From NCBI GenBank assembly GCA_021731165.1, contig JAKFXY010000024.1:1-56308 (forward strand): 56,308 nucleotides of DNA, read 5' to 3'. The DNA comes from Acidobacteriota bacterium. GTDB lineage: Bacteria > Acidobacteriota > Vicinamibacteria > Vicinamibacterales > UBA2999. A model generated the notes under the pieces. That model saw only the letters and a program-made list of their open reading frames with translations, was not told where the DNA came from and made no database searches. Below are positions 1 to 9,762 of this stretch, piece after piece (position 1 is the first letter of the stretch; each line of letters starts with the position of its first letter). The translations under genes and the position numbers were made by a program.

Positions 1-486
1 CCCAAACCGCTGGTCCAGATACGCTTGAATGCGCACATTTTCGCGCGCGATCTCACGAAGGCGGGACTCATCGAGTCCGGTCGCCCTCAGAAGGGCCGCC
101 AGGCCGTCGCCCACGTGCGCCTTGAGCTCGGCGACCTCGGCATCGATCGCGGCCGGCGCCGGTTCTGCCGGCGGAAAGCGCTGGACCTCCGCGAGGAGCA
201 GATACCGTTGCACCAAAAACTCTACCGCCGACTGCAAGCCCGCGGGCGCCGCACCGGCCGCCGCAGCCCCGGCAGGTCCAGACACGATTCCCAATCCCAT
301 CGCCGCGCGCACATCGGACAACGTCAGCGCATTGCCATCCACCCGCACGACGACGTGATCAATGAGCTCCTGCTCGCCGGCAGCACGCACCCACGAAACG
401 GAGACACACAGGCATAGAGCCACGTACAGGCTCAAGACCCTGACACAGCCACGACGATCGCGAGGCGCACACAGGGGTGGTTTCAC
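1..486 (-). CDS. SurA-like periplasmic chaperone/PPIase, N-terminal part (cut by window edge)
   Basis: The frame is open at the left edge, so only the first 162 residues are visible. The proposed GTG start lies one base after the stop of the BamA-like gene (TAG-C-GTG). An N-terminal hydrophobic stretch (about residues 18-35, ending VRAAG) reads as a signal peptide. It is followed by VVVRVDGNALTLSDVRAA, the small beta-strand and helix pattern that opens SurA/PpiD N-terminal domains (typically V..VN...IT..D), and then by helix-rich Ala/Glu/Leu sequence as in the SurA chaperone domain. The rotamase domain, if present, lies outside the window. Its position directly after TamB-like and BamA-like genes supports a role in outer-membrane protein folding. 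Assignment rests on the N-terminal pattern and context only. Confidence 0.6.
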   Translation of the reverse strand, partial: MKPPLCAPRDRRGCVRVLSLYVALCLCVSVSWVRAAGEQELIDHVVVRVDGNALTLSDVRAAMGLGIVSGPAGAAAAGAAPAGLQSAVEFLVQRYLLLAEVQRFPPAEPAPAAIDAEVAELKAHVGDGLAALLRATGLDESRLREIARENVRIQAYLDQRFG

Positions 487-487
487 G

Positions 488-3400
488 CTAGAACGCCTGG
501 CCCAGCGAGATGTGCAACACATTGCCGCGCTCGAGCCGGCCCGCGACGAGCTCGCGCCGATCGACGTTGAACCCAAGGTCTACGCGAATCGGCCCGACAG
601 GTGACCGGTACCTCAGGCCGAACCCGAGAGCGCTGCGAAGATTGGTGACGTCGAGATCGACGGTGCGCGGGAAGACGTTTCCGGCGTCGAGAAATCCCAC
701 GATCTCCGCACGCCGGCCGAAGATGCTCACGCGCAACTCGGCGTTCAGCACGATTTCCGCGTTGCCGCCGGTGGGAAAACCCGTGGGGCTGATCGTCCGC
801 TCATCGCCGAGCCGATCGAGCGAGAAGCCACGAACGGTCGTGTCACCCCCGGCAAAAAACCGGGCGCTCGCGGGAAGATCCTGTACGGTGTCGATGACCG
901 GCCGGCCGGCGGTGTCCACGACTGGCTGCCCGTCCGCACCGAGCCTCGGCACTTCGCGTTTGAAACCGTGCGCCGCGCCCACGCGGGCGCCGAGGGCGGC
1001 AATAACGCGGCGAGCGGTCGGCAATGGCACGTAGGCAAACGTCTGGAGAAACGTCTTCACGAAGCCGACCTCCGATCCGATGGCCCGCGCCGCCAGTTCG
1101 CTGTCGGCCACGGAGAACGTCCCCTTGTTCGGATACAGCACGTCGTCACGCGTATCGCGAATAAACGACGTGGCGAACCGCGAGAGGCGGACCTGCGGGA
1201 ACAAGCGATCGATCAGAGGTTTCTCATCCTCGGTGAACCGTTCGTCGAACAGTGTCGTGTGCTGGAATGAGTACCGTCCAGCCGCGCTGTAGCGTGGTGA
1301 CAGTCGGAGGCCAGCCTCGGCCCGTACCTCGCGTGTCCGGAAGTTGAAACTGGAACGAATCGCCTGTTCCAGAATCCCGGTCAGCAGAACATCCGCGCGC
1401 GTATTGAACGCCCGCGGCTCGCGGTACGTGCCGTAGACGCGATACTCGTGAAAACCGTACCCGCTCCCCTCGGCCGGCATGTCGAGCCGCACCCCGTTGT
1501 CCGAGAGCACGATATCGCGCGAACGGAGGCTGACACGGGTGAAGAGGTTGACCGCTCGGTTCTTGCCCCACAAATTGCGGCGGCCCACCTCGAAGAATCC
1601 GCGCGGCGCGAGTTCGAAACGCTCTTCGGCCTGCCCGCTGTCGCCGGTGGGCCGCAGTCGAACGCCCCCTTCCACGCCGCCGCCGTAGCCGATCGTGGTC
1701 GGCGGCGCCTCCTCCACCTGTACGAGAATGTCACGTCGGGACTCCCCTACGTGCGTGACCTGGGAGATCTGGACGCGACGGAACAGTCCGAGCGCGGCGA
1801 GCCGCTGCTGGCTATCGAGAAGCGCCGCGTACCCGAGCGGGTCGCCAGGCTTGAGCACTACCTCCCGGTCGATCGTCGCCCTGCTCGTCCGATGGTTGCC
1901 GACGACGATGACGTGGTCTACGAAGGCCTGTGGTCCCTCCGTCACGGAGAAGTGGACGTCGGCGCGCGTATCGCCATCGGCGAGCGTCACTCGGGGTTCG
2001 ACGATGACGGTGTCGTAGCCGCGATTCCGGTACTCGAGGTCGATGCGGTCCCGATCTGCGGCAATCTCATCCTCGGAATACGGACGCCCTGGCGTAACGG
2101 TCATCACCGCGCGGAGCTGCCCTTCGGTGAGCACGGTGTTGCCTTCGATCGCGATCGAACCGAGCCGTGTGCGGGGCCCTTCGGTCACGACCACGGCGAG
2201 CTCCACGTGCCGGTCGCCGCCAACGGTTGACGTGCCCGGCAGCGGGGAGATCGTGCCAGCCACATCGGCACGCGCAAACCCGCGGCTGCGGTAACTATTC
2301 CGCACGGCCGCAATGCCCGCGTCGAGCACGTCCTGCACAAAGGGCGCTTCCGGCTTCACGCCGAGCACGGCTAGAACGTCCGGCGTGAACATCGCCACGT
2401 TGCCGCCGACCGTGACGCGGTCGAGCACGTAGCGCAGGCCGCGGCTCACGGTGAAGGTGACCGTGAGCTCACCGCTCTGCTCGTCCCGCGTGTAGGTCAC
2501 GATAGCGTCGCGATAGCCGCGGCCTTTCAGCCAATTCTCGATAGCGCGGCTCGAGTCTTCGAGCAGATCTTCGTCCACCGACGCCTCAACGCGCACAGGC
2601 ACCAGCCGATCCCTCTCGTTCTCCGGAATCGGATCGCCGGCAAACGCGAGCGACACGTGAGGACCCCGATCGAGGGTGACTGTGACCCTGGCAGCCCCAT
2701 CGCGGTCGAAGGTGGCGAAATGGACAGCGCGCGCCTCGTAATAACCGCGCGCGCGGAGAGCCGTTTCCTGCCGCGCGAGCGCCTGTTGGATGGCGTCGGC
2801 CTCATAGGGCTGGCCGACTCTGAGGGCCGGCTGCGCGAGCAGCGCCTCTCTCTCGGCGGGGTCGGCACTCTCCACGTCAAGGGCGCCGATCACCGCGCGG
2901 CGCCCCGCCTCGATGTCGAATACGAGCGACGCACGATCGGGGTTGTGGGCCTGCTGGACGCGCGGCGTCACCTTTGCGTCAGGGTAGCCTCGGCCGCGGT
3001 AGAGTGCCTGCAGCTGGCGCTGCAGCTCCTCGATCCGCGCGGTCGGGGCCTCCGCCCCAAAGCGGTCGGTGATCGTCCGCCGCAGTTCCTGCTCCGTCAC
3101 GCCGAGCGTTCCGCGGTACTCGATGCGGTCGATCGGATGCAGCGGCAGCAGGACATACCGCAATCGGACGCCGGTGGGCGCGGCCTCCTGGAACACCTCC
3201 ACGTCCTCGAACCGGTTCAGGATCATCAGGTGCGTGATCGTCTCTCGCACCTCTCGCATCGACAGCGGCTCGCCCGCAGAGGTCTCGATGAGCCCGGAAA
3301 TGAGAGGGTCCGTGACTGGGCGGCCTTCCTGCTCGATGCGAACGTCGACGATGATCGGGACATCCTCGCCCCGGCCCACGACCTGCGCACTGGCGGCCGG

Positions 3401-3493
3401 GACAATGTACAAGACGCAGATGACCAGGTTCCATATGAACACCGGCCACGCGGCATTGTGCGCTCTGCGGCGGGCTGAACCGTCCCGCTTCAT
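488..3493 (-). CDS. BamA/TamA-family outer membrane assembly protein (Omp85)
   Basis: A 1001-residue outer membrane protein of the Omp85 superfamily, which inserts or assembles beta-barrel proteins. Residues 15-36 look like a signal peptide ending ASA. Several POTRA repeats fill roughly residues 45-600; their pattern of a short beta-strand, then GNxxxxxxxLRxxxxxxPGxPY, is clear at for example IEGNTVLTEGQLRAVMTVTP. The C-terminal third is a barrel. It carries the conserved VRGF motif of barrel loop 6 (residues 887-890, in TTVRGFSLDRLG) and the late signature GPIRVDLGF, and it ends in phenylalanine as beta-signals do. The ATG overlaps the stop of the TamB-like gene by one base (TGATG), so the two are probably translationally coupled. 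That pairing suggests a TamA-like rather than a housekeeping BamA role, but many acidobacteria have several paralogues, so no symbol is given. Confidence 0.9.
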   Translation of the reverse strand: MKRDGSARRRAHNAAWPVFIWNLVICVLYIVPAASAQVVGRGEDVPIIVDVRIEQEGRPVTDPLISGLIETSAGEPLSMREVRETITHLMILNRFEDVEVFQEAAPTGVRLRYVLLPLHPIDRIEYRGTLGVTEQELRRTITDRFGAEAPTARIEELQRQLQALYRGRGYPDAKVTPRVQQAHNPDRASLVFDIEAGRRAVIGALDVESADPAEREALLAQPALRVGQPYEADAIQQALARQETALRARGYYEARAVHFATFDRDGAARVTVTLDRGPHVSLAFAGDPIPENERDRLVPVRVEASVDEDLLEDSSRAIENWLKGRGYRDAIVTYTRDEQSGELTVTFTVSRGLRYVLDRVTVGGNVAMFTPDVLAVLGVKPEAPFVQDVLDAGIAAVRNSYRSRGFARADVAGTISPLPGTSTVGGDRHVELAVVVTEGPRTRLGSIAIEGNTVLTEGQLRAVMTVTPGRPYSEDEIAADRDRIDLEYRNRGYDTVIVEPRVTLADGDTRADVHFSVTEGPQAFVDHVIVVGNHRTSRATIDREVVLKPGDPLGYAALLDSQQRLAALGLFRRVQISQVTHVGESRRDILVQVEEAPPTTIGYGGGVEGGVRLRPTGDSGQAEERFELAPRGFFEVGRRNLWGKNRAVNLFTRVSLRSRDIVLSDNGVRLDMPAEGSGYGFHEYRVYGTYREPRAFNTRADVLLTGILEQAIRSSFNFRTREVRAEAGLRLSPRYSAAGRYSFQHTTLFDERFTEDEKPLIDRLFPQVRLSRFATSFIRDTRDDVLYPNKGTFSVADSELAARAIGSEVGFVKTFLQTFAYVPLPTARRVIAALGARVGAAHGFKREVPRLGADGQPVVDTAGRPVIDTVQDLPASARFFAGGDTTVRGFSLDRLGDERTISPTGFPTGGNAEIVLNAELRVSIFGRRAEIVGFLDAGNVFPRTVDLDVTNLRSALGFGLRYRSPVGPIRVDLGFNVDRRELVAGRLERGNVLHISLGQAF

Positions 3494-6400
3494 CAGAAGA
3501 CGTGCCTGACGCGCACGTCGAGTGCGTAGGTGCGGTCCTCGTTGCGTGACAGGATCCAGGAGAAGCGATCCGTCTGGTCGTACTCCAGCAGGATGATCTG
3601 ATCGCGCGTAGAGGAGGACAGGCTCCGCGAGTACGTCAGGTAGATGCGGTCCGAAAGCCGCTTGCCGATCGTGAGGCGGGCGGCGGGATCGAGGCGCGAC
3701 GACTGCGCGGTGGGATCGACGAGCGACGGCGTGAGCTGGAACGTATCCACACCGAACGTTTGTTCCACGACCCGTCCGACGCCAGACGTGGCGGAGCCGA
3801 GAATGGCACGTGTCGCCCGCTCCCTCAGCAGCTGCTGTTCTGGCGTGATGGCCGTGTTATAGCGCCTGAACTCCACGTCCTGCCCCGGCACCACGTCGCT
3901 GAAGAGCAGGCCGAGCACCTCCACCTCCGGCAGGGGCGGGTCTGACGAGAACTCCGGCGTGAACCGTTCGAAGGTGCCCACCGCGCGCACGATGACGCGG
4001 TAGGTCTGCTTCGGCACGCGCACTCGGGTCTCGGTTTCAATGTCGAAGAACGGCGCGATGCGCGTCGGGTTGTTGAAGTCGATCGACCCACGTGTCACCT
4101 GATACCGCCGCCCTTCGAAGGTGAAGTCACCACGCTCGATCTCCGCGCGCCCGACGAGTACCGGACGGTCGAAGGTGCCGCGCAGCTGCAGGTCGGCGTT
4201 GGCCTCGAGGCGCACGGTCTTGTTCTCGATGCGGAGCGTGGATGGCACCAGAATTCGTACGTCGTACCGCAGCGGCACCGTCGTCTCCAGGGGCGCCGTC
4301 TGCGATGTCGCAGAGCCAGCCAGCTCCAGTACGCCTCCCCCGGTGTCGAACGCCCGCCGATAGACGGCATTGCGAACCGCGACGTTGCCGCCCAACGTCG
4401 CGCCGTCAACGGTCCCCTGCAGCGTGAGATCGGCGTCCACCAGCGACGTCATCCCCTCGGGGAATCGCAACCGCATGTTCTGCCCGCTCATCGTCACATC
4501 GAGCCGGCCCGGACGGTATCCGTCAATCTCGATGCGACCGCCGAACTGCACGGGCCCGCCGCCGAGCCGGCCGGTCACCTCGTCGAGGCGGATACCGCGT
4601 GAGTCGAAGCGCACGACGCCGGCGATGTTCTCGAGCGCGTGCGGAAGGTCGAACTGGCGGATCCGCCCGTTGTCGAGCGTCAGCGTCCCGCTGACGAGCG
4701 GATTCCGCATCCCTCCCTCGAGGGTGGCCGCCACCGACGCGCGGCCGGAGCTGCGGATGTTGGGGACAAAGCCCTGCAGGATGCCGAGGTCGGCAAACCC
4801 GGCCGCGCGCACCGCGATTCGCTCGTCGTGCAGGTTGACGACACCGGTGAGATCGAGTCCGGTACCCTCACCCACGAGCCGCATCTCCGTCAGCCGAATG
4901 GCATGCCGATCCAGCGCGACACGGATCGGAGCCTGGTTGGTGATCTGGTAGTCGAAGAACTGGACGCGCAGGCGGTCCACGCTGGCATCCACGAGCAGCT
5001 CGTCGATGTTCGACAGGCTGCCGACGACTCGGATGCTGCCGCTGGCGATGGCGGTGGTGAACGGCGAGAGATCCGGCTGAAAGGCGCGAATGTACGGATC
5101 GAGCGAGGTGTCGGACACGTTGAACGACATCTCCGCCCGCATCTCCGGTGTGAGCTCCACCTGGCCGGAGCCCGACACGGTGAGACGAGGCGAGGCGGCC
5201 TCGACCTTGAGCGTCATCATCTCGCCGTTGATGTTGAGCGTGCCAACAACCCGCCCGATGCCTTCATCGCCGACAAAGAAGTCACGGATCGTCGCGCGCA
5301 CGTCGTAACGCGGCACCTCGAAGGTGCCGCTGCCGGCCGCCACGAAATCCAGGAGACCCACGAGAGGTGGCGCCGACGCGCCGGACACGAGCGCCAGATG
5401 CTCGACCGAGATCCGCTGTGCGTCGAAGTTGAAGGAGTAGGTCCCGGCAGTCCAGTTCAGATAGGCCGCGCCCACGCCTCGACCACCACCCTTTGACATC
5501 GCGATGTTGTCGAGGCGGACCCCCTCGCCCTCGAGACGCAACGATGCGGTGGCCGTCTCGAACGGCTCGCCGTACGCCACGCCGTCCACGATCGCCATGT
5601 TGCCGAAGCCATAGGGCGTCTCGTAGTTCCCATATACGTGAAACTCACCTGAGAGAAGGCCGTCCACGTCGTAGTCGTCGAGCGTGAACGCATGCCGGAG
5701 ATCCGCCACCGGACGCTTGATCACGCGGATGATGGCGTTGATCTCCTCGCCGCCGTCGCGGCGCGGGTAGCCCACTGAGAAACGGCCGTCGGCCATGATC
5801 GTCGAGTCGCCGGACCCGATGCGGACGTCGGTCACATCCGCATAGCTATTCTCGATGACGGCCGTGCCGGTGCCCGATCCCCACATCACGTCGAAAGCGC
5901 GCATGCGCTCGCCGGCGAACCTCCCTTCGATGCGTGGGCGGGACAACGTCTCGAGCATCGTGCCGTCGAACGTACCGTAACCGCCGATGGGAATGGCGTT
6001 GGTCGGTGAGCCGAACGCGGTCATGATACCGGCCAGGAGCCGGTCGCTCTCCTGCCAGTCGCGACTGCTCACGTGGAACGGAATACGCGATCGCTCGCCG
6101 TACGCCGTGCGCCCCTCGAATGCGACGAAGGTGCTCGGCGTGGCCACTTGGCTCGATCCGAGATCGATCCACTCGGGACCGTAGGCGTATGCAAGGTCGC
6201 CCGACAGCGGCACGGGTTCCCGCGGCGTATGGTTGCTGAACGGCTCGGGCTCGCGCCCGATTCTGAGCCCCACCTCGGCCTCGATCAGCTCGACCGGAAG
6301 ACGTCGCGACATCACGGCAGTGCCCGCAGGCGGATCGACGTGGATCGCGCCGGAACCCCGATGTGCCGGCCAGTGACCCGACTCCCAGGCCAGGAGGTTG

Positions 6401-7593
6401 TTTCCCGAAGCGCTTCCGGCAAGGCGAAGCCCACGCAGTTCGAGGAAGTTCGTGTAGGCCTCCATGTCCACTCCGGCGTAGCGAACATCAAAGGTGTACG
6501 TCGGAAGCACGCCGGACACACCGAGCGGCGCCATCACGTAGGTGAACTCCGCGGTGCCGCCAAAGAGTGCCGCGCCGGCATCGGTCACTTCCACCCGCTC
6601 GGGCACCCACCGTACGTTCCCTCGCAGGTTCGGAAAGCGATAGGCATTGACGCCGAAACTCTCGCTCGAGAAGGCGCCCTTCAGCTCACGCCCGGTGCGC
6701 GACTTTCCATTCACGACTTCCTTGAACAGGTGAAAGGTCCCCGTGAACTCACCTTCCCCGGCCAGGCTGAACGTATCGCGCGCGAAGAAGATCTCCCGCA
6801 TGCGCGGGTACTGAATGCGAGAGCGAATCTGGTAGGTCTGCTCGGGCCAGCGGGCGGCATCGACCACACCGGTGAGCGCGGTCGTGGCCCCGTCTGTGTC
6901 GAGATCGATCCGGTCGAGCACGATCTGCCCGCCGACGATGCGAAAAGAGGTGGACAGGTCGGCCCGCATCGGCTCGTACTGTTGAATCTGGACAGTGCCG
7001 TTCGAGAAGCTTGCCGTGCCTCGGTACTCGGAGGTCGGTCGCGCCACCGTCACGTCGAGGTTGCGCGCGACGGTGCTCCAGGGCGTGCCGTGATCCTCGT
7101 AGGTGAACTCACCGCGGTAGGCGTGGATGTACTCCGTCGTGCTCGTCCATGTGGTCGGCCCGCGCGGCGTGGCGCGCGTGAACTTCGGAAAGTTGTGGCG
7201 GCCATCCGGCATCATCTCGACATACATTCGCCAGTCGGTCATTTCGATGGCGTCGAAGACGACACGCCGGTTGACCAGGGTCGACCACGGCATCGAGACA
7301 TCGATGCGTTTCGCGTTCAGGAACGGGCGTGACTGCGGGGTCAGGCCTTCGATGACGAAGTCCTCCACGATGAACCGGCCGCTCCAGAGTCGAACGCCCA
7401 GCCGCCCGATGTGCATGGGCCGCTGGATGAAGGCGGACCCCGCGGCTTCCGCGCGCGCCTTGAGCGCCGGGCCGAGGTCGACGGTGAGCGTTGTCACGAA
7501 CACCACCGCCAGGATGACGGAGCAGACCGTCACGATGCGGCGCACAATCGTGCGCGTCCTCTGCGTGACGGGATGTTGAAGGAGCGTCTTCAT
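3493..7593 (-). CDS. TamB-like translocation/assembly module protein (DUF490/AsmA-like)
   Basis: A 1366-residue envelope protein. A single N-terminal membrane anchor (about residues 15-40, VIVAVVFV-type hydrophobic run after Arg-rich residues) is followed by more than 1200 residues of repetitive beta-strand sequence, typical of TamB/AsmA lipid-bridge proteins. The C-terminal 300 residues match the DUF490/TamB domain: strands such as VLVGRAEIERGDFTFEGRRY and GSIDFNNPTRIAPFFDIE, and a final segment of alternating hydrophobic residues ending VRHVF. TamB works with TamA, or bridges inner and outer membranes for phospholipid transport; which applies here cannot be read from sequence. It overlaps the biotin-carrier gene upstream by 4 bases (ATGA) and the BamA-like gene downstream by 1 base. 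Confidence 0.88.
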   Translation of the reverse strand: MKTLLQHPVTQRTRTIVRRIVTVCSVILAVVFVTTLTVDLGPALKARAEAAGSAFIQRPMHIGRLGVRLWSGRFIVEDFVIEGLTPQSRPFLNAKRIDVSMPWSTLVNRRVVFDAIEMTDWRMYVEMMPDGRHNFPKFTRATPRGPTTWTSTTEYIHAYRGEFTYEDHGTPWSTVARNLDVTVARPTSEYRGTASFSNGTVQIQQYEPMRADLSTSFRIVGGQIVLDRIDLDTDGATTALTGVVDAARWPEQTYQIRSRIQYPRMREIFFARDTFSLAGEGEFTGTFHLFKEVVNGKSRTGRELKGAFSSESFGVNAYRFPNLRGNVRWVPERVEVTDAGAALFGGTAEFTYVMAPLGVSGVLPTYTFDVRYAGVDMEAYTNFLELRGLRLAGSASGNNLLAWESGHWPAHRGSGAIHVDPPAGTAVMSRRLPVELIEAEVGLRIGREPEPFSNHTPREPVPLSGDLAYAYGPEWIDLGSSQVATPSTFVAFEGRTAYGERSRIPFHVSSRDWQESDRLLAGIMTAFGSPTNAIPIGGYGTFDGTMLETLSRPRIEGRFAGERMRAFDVMWGSGTGTAVIENSYADVTDVRIGSGDSTIMADGRFSVGYPRRDGGEEINAIIRVIKRPVADLRHAFTLDDYDVDGLLSGEFHVYGNYETPYGFGNMAIVDGVAYGEPFETATASLRLEGEGVRLDNIAMSKGGGRGVGAAYLNWTAGTYSFNFDAQRISVEHLALVSGASAPPLVGLLDFVAAGSGTFEVPRYDVRATIRDFFVGDEGIGRVVGTLNINGEMMTLKVEAASPRLTVSGSGQVELTPEMRAEMSFNVSDTSLDPYIRAFQPDLSPFTTAIASGSIRVVGSLSNIDELLVDASVDRLRVQFFDYQITNQAPIRVALDRHAIRLTEMRLVGEGTGLDLTGVVNLHDERIAVRAAGFADLGILQGFVPNIRSSGRASVAATLEGGMRNPLVSGTLTLDNGRIRQFDLPHALENIAGVVRFDSRGIRLDEVTGRLGGGPVQFGGRIEIDGYRPGRLDVTMSGQNMRLRFPEGMTSLVDADLTLQGTVDGATLGGNVAVRNAVYRRAFDTGGGVLELAGSATSQTAPLETTVPLRYDVRILVPSTLRIENKTVRLEANADLQLRGTFDRPVLVGRAEIERGDFTFEGRRYQVTRGSIDFNNPTRIAPFFDIETETRVRVPKQTYRVIVRAVGTFERFTPEFSSDPPLPEVEVLGLLFSDVVPGQDVEFRRYNTAITPEQQLLRERATRAILGSATSGVGRVVEQTFGVDTFQLTPSLVDPTAQSSRLDPAARLTIGKRLSDRIYLTYSRSLSSSTRDQIILLEYDQTDRFSWILSRNEDRTYALDVRVRHVF

Positions 7594-8174
7594 TCAACGA
7601 CGACCAGCACGGCGTGGGCATCCACCGATGCCCCCTTCTCCACACGAACCTCTGAGACGCGCCCGGCCTTCGGCGAGCGCAGCTCGTTCTCCATCTTCAT
7701 CGCTTCGATGACCACGAGGCCCTGGCGCGCGACGACCGCGTCACCAACCGACACGAGCACCTCGACAATGCGTCCGGGCATCGGGGCCAGGACCCGCTGC
7801 GGCCCTCCTTCCCCTTTGGGCTTCGCCCGCGTGGCGAGCACGCGCGAGCCGAAAGTGGCGGCGGATCCGGTGACGAGCGCCGGCACGAGTCGGCCATTCA
7901 CATGGACGATTGTCCCGCCTCCGGAATGGCGTGCGACTGCGACGTTGTAACTCTTCAACGGTCGGCCCCAGTCAGCTCCGACCTCTCGCGGCATGGAGCT
8001 GGCTCCTCGGTCCGAATGCGCATCACGAACCGCCGCGGCCGGACCAATCAGTATCGACCACCCCAGCCCCGCTCGGGCCACGTCCACGTCGAGCATCCGG
8101 CCATCGACCGTGATCAGGTCCCGGCCGATGTCCACCTTGAGGCTCTGGCCGCAAACCTCGACATCGACAATCAC
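7590..8174 (-). CDS. Biotin carboxyl carrier subunit of acyl-CoA carboxylase
   Basis: A 194-residue protein with a C-terminal biotinyl domain. The biotinylation motif EAMKMEN (about residues 156-162) sits in the usual beta-hairpin, with PMPGRIVEVLVSVGD before it and a typical C-terminal strand ending LVVVE. The first 100 residues (IVDVEVCGQSLKVDI and later strands) resemble the beta-barrel linker (BT) domain of propionyl-CoA carboxylase alpha. The GTG start was chosen because it overlaps the stop of the biotin carboxylase gene (GTGA), and homology begins there; longer frames upstream read through the carboxylase in another frame. Together with the carboxylase and PccB-like genes it forms a complete biotin-dependent acyl-CoA carboxylase. 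Substrate (acetyl-, propionyl- or another acyl-CoA) cannot be fixed from sequence alone. Confidence 0.88.
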   Translation of the reverse strand: MIVDVEVCGQSLKVDIGRDLITVDGRMLDVDVARAGLGWSILIGPAAAVRDAHSDRGASSMPREVGADWGRPLKSYNVAVARHSGGGTIVHVNGRLVPALVTGSAATFGSRVLATRAKPKGEGGPQRVLAPMPGRIVEVLVSVGDAVVARQGLVVIEAMKMENELRSPKAGRVSEVRVEKGASVDAHAVLVVVE

Positions 8175-9679
8175 TGGCGCAGCCCTTCGAGGCGCGCGTG
8201 CTGCCGCCAGTCCCCTCGGATGACCATCGGTGCCTGCTGGCCGGCGGCCTGCAGCGCAATCGCAATCGCGGCGACCTCCTGAATGGACACATCGGCGGAA
8301 AAGAACGGCGTCCCAAGTCGCTGCTGCAATACCTCGTCCAGATAGCCGGTGTCGAACGCACCCGCGAGGAACGCCGGCTCGTCGAGCAGCCAGCGAAAAA
8401 ACGGAATGGTCGTACAGATGCCCAGCACCTCGTATTCCGCGAGTGCGCGCCGCATCCGGGCCACGGCTTGCCGGCGATCCTCGCCCCACGCGGTCAGCTT
8501 GGAAATCAGCGGATCGTAGAAGATGGATACCTCGTCGCCCTCATCCACTCCACCGTCGTTGCGTATTCCGGGCCCTGCCGGCACGCTGAGTGCCGTGATC
8601 CGCCCCGGAGAGGGAATGAAGCCGGCGTCCGGATCCTCGGCATAGACGCGGCACTCAATCGCATGACCACGTGGCACAAGCAGGCCGGCGGGATCCATGT
8701 CGAGTCGCTCGCCACGCGCCAGCCGAATCTGCCAGCGAACGAGATCGACGCCGGTGACGGCCTCCGTCACCGGGTGCTCGACCTGCAAGCGCGTATTCAT
8801 CTCGAGGAAGTAGAACCGGTCATCTTCGTCGAGCAGGAACTCAATCGTGCCCGCGTTGACGTACCCGACGGACTTGGCAACCGCCACGGCGGCGGCGCAC
8901 ACTTTGGCGCGCAACGGAGCGGAGACGCGCGGCGACGGCGATTCCTCGATGACCTTCTGATGACGGCGCTGGATCGAGCACTCGCGTTCGACAAACGGCA
9001 GAACCGTGCCGTATTGATCCGCGAGGAGCTGCACCTCGATATGCCGGGCACCCAGCAGCCGTCGCTCGATGTAGATGGAGGCATCACCAAATGAGGCCGC
9101 GGCCTCGGAGCGCGTTGCACGGAGTGCGCTCGACAGCTCGGCCGGTTCGGGCACCATGCGCATACCCTTCCCGCCGCCACCGGCCACGGCCTTGAGCATC
9201 AGCGGGTAGCCGACGCGTCCCGCCGCCTGCTCGACGGCGGTTTCGGAAACCTCGGGGCCGAACGCCGAGTCGGTGCCTGGTACCACGGCGACGCCTGCCG
9301 CCATGGCAGTTGCGCGCGCAGCCGCCTTGCTCCCCATCAACGCGATGGCCTCCGGCGAAGGTCCGATGAAGGTCAGTCCGGCGTCGCGACAGGCGGCCGC
9401 GAAGACGGCATTCTCAGCGAGGAAGCCATACCCCGGGTGGACGGCATCGGCGCCGGAGCGCCGCGCGGCTTCCATCAGTCGATCCATGCGCAGGTAGCTG
9501 TCCACGGGCGCGCTCGGACCGATCGCGCACGCCTCATCGGCCATGCGCACGTGGCGAGCGGCGCGATCGCACTCCGAGTAGACCGCGACCGACGCCACGC
9601 CCATGTCGCGACACGCGCGGACCACGCGAACGGCGATCTCTCCGCGGTTTGCGATGAGGATTTTCTGCAACTCCCACAA
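8171..9679 (-). CDS. Biotin carboxylase subunit of acyl-CoA carboxylase
   Basis: A 502-residue ATP-grasp biotin carboxylase that carboxylates biotin with bicarbonate and ATP. It opens with the family hallmark KILIANRGEIAVRV. It contains the glycine-rich ATP loop AGGGGKGMRMV (around residue 165) and EMNTRLQVEHPVTE (about residues 286-299), which carries catalytic and metal-binding residues. The protein is about 50 residues longer than bacterial AccC. The extra C-terminal helices look like the start of the BT domain of PccA, whose remainder lies in the next gene. The only in-frame starts before the conserved KILIANRG are TTG codons (9679, 9670); upstream stops exclude longer versions. An 83-base gap separates it from the pccB-like gene upstream. 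Confidence 0.92.
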   Translation of the reverse strand: MWELQKILIANRGEIAVRVVRACRDMGVASVAVYSECDRAARHVRMADEACAIGPSAPVDSYLRMDRLMEAARRSGADAVHPGYGFLAENAVFAAACRDAGLTFIGPSPEAIALMGSKAAARATAMAAGVAVVPGTDSAFGPEVSETAVEQAAGRVGYPLMLKAVAGGGGKGMRMVPEPAELSSALRATRSEAAASFGDASIYIERRLLGARHIEVQLLADQYGTVLPFVERECSIQRRHQKVIEESPSPRVSAPLRAKVCAAAVAVAKSVGYVNAGTIEFLLDEDDRFYFLEMNTRLQVEHPVTEAVTGVDLVRWQIRLARGERLDMDPAGLLVPRGHAIECRVYAEDPDAGFIPSPGRITALSVPAGPGIRNDGGVDEGDEVSIFYDPLISKLTAWGEDRRQAVARMRRALAEYEVLGICTTIPFFRWLLDEPAFLAGAFDTGYLDEVLQQRLGTPFFSADVSIQEVAAIAIALQAAGQQAPMVIRGDWRQHARLEGLRQ

Positions 9680-9762
9680 ATTCTACTACTTGCGGCGATC
9701 GTCCACGACGCGAATGCCGGAGACAGAAAGCACTCGAGCGACGTGCGGAAACGGAGAGCCAC

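Noticed and set aside
6073-7332. Long open frame (419 codons) on plus, opposite the TamB-like gene
   Set aside because: High-GC antisense shadow; Arg/His/Gly-rich, no homology, while the minus strand has a complete conserved protein.
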